Part shown: positions 52,501 to 62,880 of the stretch, in pieces
Layout of the letters: every line of letters begins with the position of its first letter
Position numbering within the stretch: position 1 is the stretch's first letter
NCBI GenBank assembly: GCA_013407085.1
Contig: JACCGJ010001585.1
Coordinates: 20,134 to 84,133 of the forward strand
Source: Atriophallophorus winterbourni
Lineage: Eukaryota > Platyhelminthes > Trematoda > Plagiorchiida > Microphallidae
Length of the DNA stretch: 64,000 bases
Direction: 5' to 3'
Made by a program: the position numbers and the translations under genes
Notes under the pieces: generated by a model
The model's input: only the letters and a program-made list of their open reading frames with translations
Told to the model about the DNA's origin: nothing
The model's database searches: none

Positions 52501-55500
52501 TTTTAATTCCATGTGCAGCAAGGACAGTTGAACGTATCAGGCAATTCGTCAGCGAAAGGAATATCAATTTGATTTGTTGGTTTAGATTAAAAACATTAAA
52601 ATCAAGTTGCTCCAATTAGACAATGGAACATTAAACAATTGCAAGTGAAGGTATCGACCAGGAAAGGGTTTATTGTGTGCACGAATCAATCGTGCTTTTA
52701 CACAAGACAGGTGTGCAATAGAGCTTAGCATGTGCTTGCTGCTCAAGAGGAATACGAGTATTGGTTGGCTTGGCCGATCGATTAATCGATCCACTAGTAT
52801 GTGAAAACGAATTCTACTGAGGACAGGTCATGTGGTGAGCACAACATTGGATTTCATTGTGCACTCGGAAGACGAGGAGGTCGGATACGAAACTGCTGAA
52901 TAAGAACCTACAAGTAAATTGCAAAGTACATCCAATATAAGAAAATACAAGTGTAAATAAAGCGGTATCACGCGAAAATTGTGAACGATGTGATTAGTAC
53001 AAGGCTGCAAACTGAGACTCATAACTCCTTTGAGGTGTGCTAAAAGTAAGCATTATTGGGTTGAGGCTGTGCATCATACATGAGTACATTCTGACAATAT
53101 TGCAAGGGGATGCAATAGGCTTTAAACCAGCACGAAATGCTGGCACCAGGCTTAGTCAAAACAATTTAATAAAAAGTGTAGCTACCCGGCGTTTGCTGAC
53201 CGGTCTCGTATTTAGAGCTGGGTATGATGCCAATGGGATGCCAAACAAGCGGAGCGGTTTTATTGTTGAACAATTTAAGACTGACAGAAATGATAATTAA
53301 ACCGAGTTTCTAACACGTGCGGAACCTTTGAAGATACGTTTGTGTGGCATATACGTATGTATTATTTCAAAGCAGTGGGTCAACTACGATGTTCAAAAAG
53401 CACATTGGCTCAAAACAAACTTACTTTAATCTGTCTTACAATTTCAAATTCTGAAGTTGTGTGGAAATCTGCACCCTCTTTACGCAGTAACAGACGAAGA
53501 AGGCGGGTGACGTCTCTACCTGCAAGGTCAGTTCGCTCAATCGCATGCGGTAGAGCATAACCTTCGTAAATAGGAACAGCGTGTGTAACGCCATCGCCTG
53601 AGTCTAGTACAACTCCAGTTGTACGACCGGTTGAATATCTACAATCCAGGCAAACACGAGATAAAGTAAAAGGCCGCATAAACATTAGAGTAAAATTCAT
53701 AATACTCACAAAGACCGGAATTAAAAGTAACAAAAACTCACAAACTAAGTACTGCTTGCATTGATATGTACAGGGCAGGAACACTGAACGTTTCAAAGAA
53801 TACCTCAGCCATTTTTTCTCGATTTCGTCGAGGATTGTAAGGCGGTTCGGTCAACAGAACAGGGTGTTCTTCGCTGCTCACCATTAGCTGATCTTTTCCG
53901 TAAACGTAGGACCAAATTCTTTCCATGTCGTTCCAATCTCGGATGATACCATGCTCAATAGGATAGCGTATACTCAAGAGCCCACGATGCTGCTCTGCTT
54001 TGGGGCCGATGAACTCCTCACCCTCCAACGCACCTGCCATTACTCGAACATGTTTAGGACGTCCAATGCTGCGCGCGACAAGTGAAGGGATAAAGGAAGA
54101 CTTACTAGTTGGGAAATCTATATTTCGGAACTTGATCGCCAGCGAACCCAGCCTTCAATATTCCCGTACCCTAGAAAGAAGAAAATACCAAGATTAACAA
54201 AACAACAAATGAGTGATTGCTTCGGACTGCTACATACAACAATAGAAACTGTTACTTGGGAGAGGCTTTAAAATAAATTACATTGTTCACAATATTGCAC
54301 AATCTGATACAGATATGGTGCCGTTCAAAAAAACAATGAAATGAACAATACACGGGAGGGGGGACAATGAAAAAAGAACAGTGAATATTTTTTGTCCATT
54401 TACACATGCCGTTTTTTAATTTTTTCATTATAGTTTATCGAACAAAAATGTCAGGGGGAAATAGAGATGATTCACTCTTTCTATTGGTGTCGGTTCATTG
54501 CCATCGTTGCCAATGTGTTGAGCCAAACAATCTCGCCTGCAGCGGCTAGTGTCGCTGCTTCTTAAAACGCAGTGCCTGACATAAGAGTCGCAAACGTGGT
54601 GTTGCAACCGAACGTGAACAATCCTTCGCAAAAACGTTGGTGGAATACCTCCAGACTCCTGACGTCTTCTGCGCGAACTGTCCAACATTCACTCCCGTAA
54701 AGTACTATTCATACATCAAAGCAAAATATATGGCTCATGATGATCCGTATGCGTACCCCAAAAAAGAGGCTTTAAGTTTGTTTTTATGAATTGATAGAAA
54801 TTATCATCCGATATCAATTTGTAGGTATGTATGTATGAAATCACAAGCGTGATCCAGGCAAAGTGCCGCACAGTGATAGAATGCACATGGACTAAGATAC
54901 AGTCAGGTTGCCCAGGCCTGGACCGATATGAGAAAGGAAAATAGAAATGGCAGTGAGACACCAGCGTGTTTTCGCATGCAGCTCACTACCGGTGGCAAAT
55001 CAATTTAGCACAGTGTTAGCCACACAACACAGAAGTGCCGCACGATTGCGCATCCGTGCTTATTTATTTACAGATTACCTGGCTCTCTCCTACCTCCTTT
55101 ACCAAGGTGTACATCATCATGATCATCATACAGCATTACACCGGTAGCATGTAACGAATGCTTAACTGCCACACAACCATGAAAAAGTAAAATATTAAAA
55201 GGTGGGGAAGAGTGGGATTTAAATACCTACGGATTCTATAGAAGAGTAGGCACAAACGAGCTGGGAATGGAACATGCAGGTTCAAAGGAAAAACAACAGG
55301 GTTTGACACTAGCACATGGTTCCAAAAGTTGTCATAGCCGGGGTGGCAGTGGGGATAAGCTCCCACTGTTCATAAAATGCTCCCATATGGCATGCGTCTC
55401 AAATAGCCTCTGACAAACAAGTCCAGCTTCTGGTCTCTTCGAGCCCGGCGGAACTGCTTCTACCAACAGGAGAGGGGGCGAGGGCGAGTGACTGGCGACT

Positions 55501-58500
55501 GAAAACCAGTTTGCTTAGGGCAGATGGTGCTCGTTAGCCTAGGAGGGCATTTCATCTAAGGGAAGGAAAACCCTGATTTTAAACCTCCGCTACCTTGTGG
55601 GATACCCGATCGCGGGAACGGCTTCGGGAGAAAACCCTGAGGAAAAATCTGAAACAGAGTCTGGCAGACGGTTAGTTGGTGTACACCACCTCTTTCTGGC
55701 AACTCCCTTCTGCCTTGCAGATTGCACTTGGTTGTACAAAGGCTAGAGAATCTGACTCGAACAAACGCCGAGTGGTGCTGGGGACGCCGCATTGTACCCA
55801 AATTCCCAAGAATTTTCATTAAAGCCGGCTCATCCTCCAGGAGGAGATAGTCGCACAAAAGTAAAAGTAAAAGTACACAAACACATGTATAAATCATGAA
55901 AGAGCGTAAAGAGAAAAATAGTTGCATGCTTTTGGCTATAACCGGAGCATTAATCTAAACTAGGATTTCTAAACTATGGGTGCTCACAACTTGTGGCGGT
56001 GCGCGACAGCATTCCATGGGATGCGAGATGCTTCCATTTTGTCTTGTATTAAGTTTTGCCATTCTCTGTTGATTCAGTGTCAAATTTTCAAAGTATTCTT
56101 TGTTCATGTAGTGATCATTTTTGTTGTCTCTAATAAACAGTTTTTATACTAATATACTTCACTTCACAGCACGGAACCGGTTGTGGGGTGTCACGGAAAA
56201 GCATGCAAATGAATATTTTACTTCACTTATATTGTTACCTTTGATCTATTTACAATTCTATTTATTTTTGATTACAATATTCAAATTAATTAACCATTTA
56301 TCAGGTCTAAGAAAAGGAAATGGATTAAGGATTATGTGCAGTTTGGGTTTACTTGTACTGAAATAACTCAAAATTGGCAACAACCCAAATGTCTACTTGT
56401 AATGCTGTCGAATAAACTGCAAATTTGAAGTCACCAAATTTGCAAGAACACTTCAACAAATCGCATGATCTGAAATTACGAAAACAAGCAGCTTGTTACA
56501 CTGATTTCCATATTTCACTTGACCGTTTTCTATTTATGGATTTATTAATTTGCTTTTCCTGATTCATGTTGCTTTACATGTTGTTACGCTCTAGACATGT
56601 GCTTCGCAATGATGACTTGCATTCATATACATAAAGACAAAAACATATTTACATGCAATCGGGCATACATATACATACATGCATATACACATACAGATCA
56701 TGGACAGTCACGTTGAAAGGAGTTGCATGCATTTCGAAGCAAACACGCATTTAATTAAGTTAAATGAACGAGTAAAGTGACATCAACACGAGAGCTTTTT
56801 TGCTGTGTTCACTGTTATGCAGCATAACAAAATTTTCTCACTCCTTCATTTGTCAGTATATAAGATTAATCAATTTCTCAAAGATGCCACAACAAGAACG
56901 GCACGAAATACGATTCTGGACCATATCTACGAGTGAAAAGCTGCCTGATCATGCCCCATCAGGGAAAACGGGCCGCCCAAATATAGCCAGCTTAACCGTC
57001 AAAGCTGTTGTCTATTTCTGCCGAGTCAAAGTCTAGTCATTCAAAAATAATGACATGGGTGATATGACTGTTCAATAGGGTTTGTACAACGAGTCGCGTT
57101 GCTTAATAACAGAATCACAGAGTTATTCACAGTCTCTGACTGTGCGGCATTTGCTTGGATCAGGCTTATGCTTTCATACCATACCATACGTGCACGGATG
57201 TGCAATCGTGCAGTATTGAACGTATTGTGCGGCCAACATCGTGCTAAATCGATTTGCCACCGGTAGTGAGCTGCATGCTGAAACACGCTGTAGTCGAACT
57301 ACCATTTCTATTTCCTATTTTCTCATACCTATCTAGGCCTGGGAAACCGTACATTATCTTAGCCCACATGCAGTCTATAACTGCGGCACTTTGCCTAAAT
57401 CAGGCTTGTGTTTTCATACATACATACATGCGTGTTCAAAATGACTAATGTATTGCTGCGCTCACATTCCCCCTCACGTACAGTCCACAACTGATTTCTG
57501 GCTGTTTAAAATCATCAGGTGGAGACCGTAAAGATTAGGTTCAGTAAGACATGGCATGGTATCATCATCATCATGAAGCGCAAGTCTGGAGCCAAAGTGC
57601 CAAGAAGCAGGAAAAGCTGATAAGCAAGCGAGTGGAAAAGGGAAAGCAGGCAAGCGGAATACGTAAAAGCAAATGTACAAAAAAGCTGCTTGTTTTGTAG
57701 TTTCACTGCATGCGATCTTTTGTTTTTTGTATTTTTATGTAAAATAATACCGGATAAAAATTATGACATACATAATAAAATACACTGGCACCACTGACTT
57801 CGGTTTGTAGCCATATCGCGTAAGGTTTCCAGCCAACTATCAGGTGGAGCTTTTGGACCCCACCCAGGCAAACGAATACGCCCAACGGAGCCTAGCGCTA
57901 CGGTGAGTTTCTTCATCCCAACGCGCCACGTCATGGACTCGCCACCCGATCTTTTCTCCCAGCTTTTGTCAGGCTCTGCGAATAAGGCGCGGTACGGTAA
58001 ACGGTGATTCCCAAACATCGCAAGCGAGCAAGCATAAACATTTCTCTCAGTCCGTGGCCACCTGGTCCTAACACCCGCTTGCAGACATCTATATTTGTAA
58101 CACGATGCTGCCACCGAATGCGAGCAATTCTACACAGGCAACGGGTATCAAAAACAGAAAGCCGACGGACATCTTCCGCTCGGATAGACCAGGTTTCGCA
58201 GCCATAAAGGAGTGTAGCACGCACCACTGCGTTGTACACTCGGCCTTTAGTATGGAGTGAAACATCGACGCCACAGGTGGCGAAGGTTAGCAAACGCTGC
58301 ACCCGCTTTGCGAACACGATGTGAGATCTCGTCCTCGACACAACCTCCAGCGGAGATACAACTGCCAAGGTAAACAAAGCTGTCGACCAATTCAAGATTG
58401 ACATCGCACACAGTTAGGTTTGGAAGAGAGCCGCTCCAATCCTGGGTAAGTGTTTTACACTTGTTAGGCGCAAAGCACATGCCATACCTTGAAGCTTCAA

Positions 58501-61500
58501 GTGCCAGGCGGTCCAGGGCTTGTTGCATTATATGAGGGTCATCTCCCAGAAGTGCGATGTCATCCGCATACTCTAGATCGGTAGCTCTCTCACCCGGCAG
58601 AAGTTCAACACCTGTGCCCACCAGACCAGCTAAAGCTTTTCTCAGGACATCGTCGATCGCGAAGTTAAAAAGGAACGGCGAGATAGGGCAGCCCTGCCGC
58701 ACCCCGCTGGAGATATTGAACGAGGACGACAATTGTCCGTACGCTCGAACCCTGCCCGAAGTTTGGCAATATAATGCTTTCAAGATCCAAACATACTTCT
58801 CGGACACTCCATGTCTCAGTAGACAGTTCCAAAGACTTTCACGATCGATTGAATCGAATGCCGCTCGGATGTCAAGGAATACCACGATAGTTGGTTTACG
58901 AAAAGTGTGGCGTTGCTCCAGTAACTGACGGAGTGTGAAAATTTGATCTATGCACCCTCGGCCGGACGAAACCCAGTTTGCTCCTCACGGATTTGCTCTT
59001 CCCGTTTGGTACTCAATCGGTGAAGCAGAATGGACGCCAGTATTTTAGGAGCTACTGAAATGAGACTGATACCCCGATGATTTTCACAGGAATCGCGCCG
59101 TCCTTTTTGAAAATCGGAGCAATTACTGATTCTCTCCAAGGGATCGGAACGCGTTCCTCAGCCCATATGTTGGCGAACAGCGCTTGAAGTTCGCGAACTA
59201 AAGCGAAACCGCCATCTTTGAACAATGACGGAAGCAAAGCATCAGCACCTGATGCCCGATGGCGCTTAAGGCTCCGGACTACACTGTAAATCTCTGATTG
59301 AGTCGGAGCCTCAAGAGAAATCGACCATGGGGTACAGTGCTCCGTATTCTCGAAATCAGTGGGTGCAGAAGGCCAGTTAAACTGTGCTTCAAAATGTTCT
59401 GCCCATCGCTCCATGCGTCTGTGCATGTTAAAAACTGGCAAACCATCTGCTTCACGTATCAACTCACTGATGCCTGGTCGCCCGCTTCCAGTAGTTCTGA
59501 TGAGTTGGAACAATTTTCTGAAATTGCCTACAGCTGCCGCAGATTCCATTTCCGTAGCCTTAGAACTCCACCAACTTTCCCTGTCGGTTCTCAAACTGGC
59601 AACCAGTTCACGTTTAATAAGCCTTCGTGACGCATCATGTATGCTATCAGCAGAAAGCAACCGACGTTGGTCCATTAATTGGAGAGAATTCGCAGAAACC
59701 CAGTGCTGAGCTACACGGGAAGTCAACCCACAACTATCCAACGCGGCTGTTTCCAAGGTTTGAATCCCACTCCATTGGTCATCGATACTATTTTGGGGAA
59801 CTGTAGAAAGATGCGACTCAAATTGGCCTGAAACCCTTGGAGAACCGGGAGATCGTTAAAGCAACTGCCTTGCAACATTTCTACGTTTCCCACCAAAACG
59901 CATCGAGAGCTTAGCACAGACTAACGCATGATCGGACTCTAGACAGGTGCCCCAGTAGGAACGGCAATCTTGCACACTCCCTCGCCAGGAGTAGCTGATA
60001 GCAATATGGTCAATTTGCGTGAACAAGGATGGAGATCTCCAGGTGGAGCAGTGACGCTTCGAATGGAGGAAGTTAGTGCTGGCAAGGTACAGTCTGTGCT
60101 CTGAGCACAAGCTAAGCCGTTGTCATTAAGATGACAATCGAGACCAAACCGTCCACCCACGGTATGGTATAGTATGAAAGCACGCCTGATCCAGGCAAAG
60201 TGCAGTAGCCAGAGACTGCACGTGAGCTGAGATACTCTCAGGTTGCCCAGGACTAGACAAATAGGACAAAAGAAATAGAAATGGTAGAGAGACTCCAGTG
60301 CGTTTCAGCATGCAGCTCACTACTGGTAGCCAATCAATTTAGCACGTTAACCGGACAGCACACAAATACTGCACGATTGCACATCCGTGCAGCAAGACAT
60401 GGACTAGTGGAAAAGTAGTAAATAAAGTTCTAGAGTGTAAGTGCAAAAATGTGCGTGTCTTGACCGAAAATTACTCTGCGATTGTGTTATTGAACATGGT
60501 GTTTCGTTGCATGAACCTTCTTTTTGATGCTTTGAGGAACACTGAACCTAGTATTTATTGCCTCTACTTGATAAAGAGCAACAGCAGGTAGCCGATTTGA
60601 GTGTATGGATGCATGGATAGAAGCACCAGCCTGATCCAACAAAGTGCCGCACAGTTATAGACTGCATGTGAGCTAAGATACAATCAGGTCTTCCAGGCAT
60701 AGAAAGATATGAAAATAGAAAAGAGAGAAGCGTTGATACTTCAACGTGTTTTTGCATGCAGTTCAATAACGATGGCGATTCAATTTAGCACGACGTTAGC
60801 CGTACCGCACAGAAGCACTGCACGATTGCACATCCATGCTTGCGTGTGTACGTGCTGCTGTGAGAGCCACAAAACATTGGTCATTTTGATCGTCTTGAGC
60901 ATTAGATCAAGAATCATTGTGATTCTGTTATTGAACGCCGTGGTTCGTTGCTCGAACTTAACTAAACATTGGCTTACAAGTACAACCTAGTTAACCTCCT
61001 TTCCGCTATTTCCAGGCTCACTGGTCCAAATATTTAGTTTCCACATGCCAACGACAAACAATTCAAAACCGGTTGTGAAGTGTAGGTGTGGCGGGTATGA
61101 GGAACAAGACTCATCAGAATAAGTATCAGTTTTGAGTTCAGGAAAAACAGATATGAAATGATTCTCAAAGAGACAGTACGACAAAGATGCAGTTAAATTC
61201 CGTTCAAAATTAAAAGCTAGTTTTGATGTATACAGTTTGTTTTAAAATATTGAATACCCTAATGAGCCGCAATAAGATGTGGTGTTAGTTTTCGGGAACC
61301 GGAATCATTAGTGAAGTGTCCGAAAAATTACATATCACCAAATTGCATATCGCACATTATCAGGCTAATTTATAGTGGCGTCAAGTCATTTAATGCATAG
61401 TAATGAGTAACAATACGTGGTGTTGTAGCGACAACAGCAATATGAAGCGTGTGAGAAACAAATGTATATCGTTCGGGCAAAGGAATTGAAAATAATTTCT

Positions 61501-62124
61501 AGCATAAGCAAAGACCTTACAGTTGATAGAGAATATAGATTAATACAATGGAATAAGAAGAAATTTACTTTACTAAAAACGTAATTTGACTGATTTTTAT
61601 TTTCTCTCGTATGTACTACACGAGGGCGAGATACGTGTTTTAAAATCACAATCGGTTGTTGTTAAACAAAATCAATAAACATTACGGAGACAAAACATTG
61701 GAGCGCTTCACTGATAACAATTTTCAGTCAAAATGCCAGAAATATAGTTACGTTGGAATATTTCCAGTTTTTGTGGTTACAGATAAATAAATATAGTTCA
61801 ATAGTATATTTATGGTAAAATAAGCACATAGCTTCAAATAACCACAGGATGTGTTTACAGTGGATCGAAAAAATGGGATGAAGAAAAAACGTCAGAATTG
61901 GGTTCAAGGGAATAAATTGGTCAGCATAATCAGTGCGGGTGCGGGGAGGCCTTATAGCGAGCCACACTCGCCAGACAGACTAGTTTAAAAACCAAATTGA
62001 GCATTCATGTAAAACTAATACGGAACAAATGGAATAAACGTAATACTATAGGTGATAAATAGGCAAGTTCATTTACCGTGTCAATCACAACAGGCTGATT
62101 TGTGATCATATCATATGACTCCAT
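49358..62124 (-). CDS. ACTR1: Arp1 (centractin), dynactin filament subunit; complete seven-exon gene
   Basis: Actin-related protein 1 builds the short filament of dynactin, the cytoplasmic cofactor of dynein. Exons (minus strand): 62124-62077, 54170-54106, 54068-53742, 53638-53425, 52090-51917, 50460-50367, 49563-49358. They total 1,128 bp, or 375 residues plus stop, against 376 in human ACTR1A. All phases agree. The start reads [15 protein letters not shown] as in animal Arp1. Nucleotide-binding loops are present: DTGTG (residues 15-19), [11 protein letters not shown] and [11 protein letters not shown]. The C-terminus reads [20 protein letters not shown] then SRKLF. It is Arp1, not conventional actin, because of [18 protein letters not shown] and [16 protein letters not shown]. 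Intron 1 is 7,906 bp and full of transposon pieces, while intron 2 is 37 bp. Oddity: Thr16 replaces the usual Asn of DNGSG. Confidence is very high. Confidence 0.97.
50367..50460 (-). CDS. ACTR1: Arp1 exon 6
   Basis: This is 94 bp, acceptor TTTACCCTTACAG and donor AAAG|GTAATT. Codes [20 protein letters not shown] then [11 protein letters not shown], including the adenosine-contact loop SGGST. It has no methionine-initiated frame of useful length and was found by looking for the residues missing between exons 5 and 7. Confidence 0.95.
51917..52090 (-). CDS. ACTR1: Arp1 exon 5
   Basis: This is 58 codons, acceptor TTCTGTTGATAG and donor CAA|GTTAGT, phase 0 at both ends. Codes [20 protein letters not shown] followed by [20 protein letters not shown] and [17 protein letters not shown]. 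The central sequence is near-identical to other animal Arp1. Confidence 0.96.
53425..53638 (-). CDS. ACTR1: Arp1 exon 4
   Basis: This is 214 bp, acceptor GCCTGGATTGTAG and donor AAA|GTAAGT. Codes [20 protein letters not shown], the second phosphate-binding loop, then [20 protein letters not shown] and EFEIVRQIK. Phase and sequence are continuous with the flanking exons. Confidence 0.97.
53742..54068 (-). CDS. ACTR1: Arp1 exon 3
   Basis: This is 327 bp, acceptor GTCGCGCGCAG and donor GTTT|GTGAGT. Codes [40 protein letters not shown] and [20 protein letters not shown], ending in [15 protein letters not shown]. It is separated from exon 2 by an intron of only 37 bp. Confidence 0.97.
54069..54105 (-). 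other. ACTR1: 37-bp intron of Arp1
   Basis: Begins GTAAGTCTTCC and ends GTCGCGCGCAG. Removing it restores [13 protein letters not shown], which is conserved in animal Arp1, so the intron is well supported. Very short introns near gene starts are known from schistosome genes, which supports a flatworm source. Confidence 0.93.
54106..54170 (-). CDS. ACTR1: Arp1 exon 2
   Basis: This is 65 bp, acceptor TTCTTCTTTCTAG and donor AACTA|GTAAGT. Codes [21 protein letters not shown] plus two bases of a tyrosine codon that is completed in exon 3. AGFAGD is the actin-fold subdomain 1 signature. Confidence 0.95.
54440..54716 (-). pseudogene. LINE reverse-transcriptase C-terminal fragment
   Basis: The minus strand reads [19 protein letters not shown], then [20 protein letters not shown], matching the same region of RTE elements ([19 protein letters not shown] at about 58170 in this window). 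It is only about 90 codons and lies in Arp1 intron 1. Confidence 0.65.
54825..55060 (+). repeat. Family B repeat copy
   Basis: A GTAT run, then ATCACAAGCGTGATCCAGGC, AAAGTGCCGCACAGTGATAG, CAGGTTGCCCAGGCCTGGAC, TTTTCGCATGCAGCTCACTA and ATTGCGCATCCGTGC. The unit is about 235 bp, in Arp1 intron 1. Confidence 0.85.
55370..55930 (+). mobile_element. GC-rich block, probably LINE 5' region
   Basis: Strongly GC-enriched compared with its flanks, with features such as AACAGGAGAGGGGGCGAGGG, TTGTGGGATACCCGATCGCG and CCTCCAGGAGGAGATAGTCG. It has no intact reading frame. Length, composition and position among RTE pieces suggest the 5' untranslated region of an RTE-type element. That is inference, because no copy joined to a coding region is in the window. 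Confidence 0.4.
56465..56625 (+). mobile_element. RTE LINE 3' untranslated fragment, diverged
   Basis: AAAACAAGCAGCTTGTTACA, TGCTTTTCCTGATTCATGTT, and AGACATGTGCTTCGCAATGA followed by TGAC line up with AAAACAAGCTGCTTTTTGTG to AGACTTGTGCTTCATGAAGA at 21657-21795. Confidence 0.55.
57040..57125. repeat. Family A repeat, partial copy
   Basis: GACTGTTCAATAGGGTTTGT, ACAACGAGTCGCG and AACAGAATCACAGAGTTATT. It runs into a family B unit. Confidence 0.6.
57115..57432 (-). repeat. Family B repeat, tandem (one full and one partial unit)
   Basis: On the minus strand a full unit (57193-57432) begins with a GTAT run and ends GCACATCCGTGCACG. The start of a second unit follows (GATCCAAGCAAATGCCGCAC at about 57145-57165). 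It shows that family B can be arranged head to tail. Confidence 0.8.
57440..57555. repeat. Family A repeat, partial copy
   Basis: AATGTATTGCTGCGCTCACA, CTGATTTCTGGCTGTTTAAA and CATCAGGTGGAGACCGTAAA lie directly beside the 3' end of the RTE element. Confidence 0.75.
57556..60160 (-). pseudogene. RTE-type LINE, 5'-truncated, inside Arp1 intron 1
   Basis: Best-kept transposon of the window (about 2.6 kb). Minus-strand order: the end of the APE endonuclease ([62 protein letters not shown]), a linker, the RT entry [20 protein letters not shown] and PIFKKDGA, motif [19 protein letters not shown], motif [21 protein letters not shown], motif [14 protein letters not shown], then [10 protein letters not shown], the C-terminal [16 protein letters not shown] block and [15 protein letters not shown], and a 3' tail of ATG repeats. 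Frameshifts lie near 60115, 59090, 58950 and 58260. It is not active. Its strand is the same as Arp1. Confidence 0.93.
60165..60400 (+). repeat. Family B repeat copy
   Basis: TATGAAAGCACGCCTGATCC, AGGCAAAGTGCAGTAGCCAG, CAGGTTGCCCAGGACTAGAC, TCAGCATGCAGCTCACTACT and CGATTGCACATCCGTGCAG. It directly abuts the truncated 5' end of the RTE element. Confidence 0.85.
60405..60600. repeat. Family A repeat, diverged copy
   Basis: GAAAAGTAGTAAATAAAGTT, GAAAATTACTCTGCGATTGT, ATGGTGTTTCGTTGCATGAA and TTTGAGGAACACTGAACCTA keep the module order. It lies between two family B units. Confidence 0.6.
60613..60850 (+). repeat. Family B repeat copy
   Basis: GATAGAAGCACCAGCCTGAT, CCAACAAAGTGCCGCACAGT, TTTTTGCATGCAGTTCAATA and GCACGATTGCACATCCATGC. 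Confidence 0.85.
60880..61115. repeat. Family A repeat copy
   Basis: CATTAGATCAAGAATCATTG, CGCCGTGGTTCGTTGCTCGA, TGGCTTACAAGTACAACCTA, GCTATTTCCAGGCTCACTGG and AATTCAAAACCGGTTGTGAA. Confidence 0.75.
61116..62076. other. Arp1 intron 1, first part; AT-rich, nothing recognised
   Basis: No gene or repeat was seen between the family A copy and exon 1. Confidence 0.5.
62077..62124 (-). CDS. ACTR1: Arp1 exon 1 (start codon)
   Basis: Codes [16 protein letters not shown]. Animal Arp1 begins the same way (MESYDVIANQPVVID in human), which fixes the start at 62122-62124. The donor is ACG|GTAAAT, phase 0. Joined to exon 2 it gives [13 protein letters not shown]. The 3' tail of a CR1-like LINE ends about 50 bp upstream of the ATG. 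Confidence 0.93.
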
Positions 62125-62176
62125 GTTCAGGTGAACAAAATTCCAAAAGTAGTGTCACTTTCAAACACGCCGCGCT

Positions 62177-62310
62177 AAAATTCAAGTTCAAGTTCAGTTC
62201 AGTTTGCACAGGACGATATGTGGCAGAGTCGCCAATCGAGCGTCCAGATTTCTTCCGGTGGTATGCCAAAAAGAGCGCCCACCACTTCAAACAAAAAAGG
62301 TTCACAGATT
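62177..62310 (-). mobile_element. CR1-type LINE 3' terminus next to Arp1 start
   Basis: The minus strand reads GTGGTGGGCGCTC, CCACCGGAAGAAATCTGGAC, ATATCGTCCTGTGCAAACTG and then a TGAACT/TTGAACT repeat tail (62177-62202). It matches the 3' end of the neighbouring CR1 copy (CACCTCCGAAAGAATCTGGG, CTATCGCCCTGTGATACTGA), differing in the tail unit. It is only the last 130 bp of the element. Confidence 0.7.
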
Positions 62311-62454
62311 TCTTCTGATATCGAGCATACAGTTCGTACTTTTCACATGTTCTTGTTTCCGAATATCTGGAAAGTAAGGTAAGGTTTCTCTTCACCAGCA
62401 CGGTGAGAGGTCAGCTATTCAGGAAACAATGCAATAATATGCGTTAACAATGTG

Positions 62455-62570
62455 TGGTGTATGAAATCACTAGCCTAGTTGAGGTAAAGTGAAACACAGT
62501 CATAGACTGCATGTGGGCTAATTTACTGTCAGGTTGTCCAGGCCTAGACAGATATGATAAAAATGTAAAA
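62455..62570 (+). repeat. Family B repeat, partial copy
   Basis: TGTATGAAATCACTAGCCTA, AGGTAAAGTGAAACACAGTC, ATAGACTGCATGTGGGCTAA and CAGGTTGTCCAGGCCTAGAC. Confidence 0.8.
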
Positions 62571-62604
62571 ATACGTTTTTTTAGTTTTTTTTTAAAGTTT
62601 TTTA

Positions 62605-62850
62605 TTAGACAATATGCGAAAATATGATAGACCATTTAACGTCTAATTCCCTATTAAAGCTCAACACATTTGGGAGGCTTACTATACAATCTGGGAGCTT
62701 GTTCCAGAAGTTGACCACACGGTTGCTGAAAAAGTGCTCACGTGCCAGCAACCTGGGCCTACTCTTAAGAAGTTTCATGGAATTACCCCTTGTAGCTGCT
62801 TTAGGTGCAAGTTTAGGGATTCCAGTAATATTATCACCTGTAAGACCCTT
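62605..62850 (-). mobile_element. CR1-type LINE, C-terminal fragment
   Basis: The minus strand codes KLAPKAATRGNSMKLLKSRP, REHFFSNRVVNFWNKLPD and LPNVLSFNRELD, the end of a CR1-type ORF2. It corresponds to RGHSFKLSKQHTRLESRTHF and RIVNAWNSLPEE in the next element. It directly follows the tail of that element. Confidence 0.75.
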
Positions 62851-62880
62851 TATCAGTATCAGTATCAGTATCAGTATCAC
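62851..62880 (-). repeat. (TGATAC)n tail of CR1-type LINE
   Basis: About five hexamer units (plus strand TATCAG). It marks the 3' end of the element at 62881-64000. Confidence 0.9.

Noticed and set aside
58557..58928. Plus-strand frames across 57.9-60.2 kb
   Set aside because: They are antisense to the RTE element, whose minus-strand reading has all reverse-transcriptase motifs.
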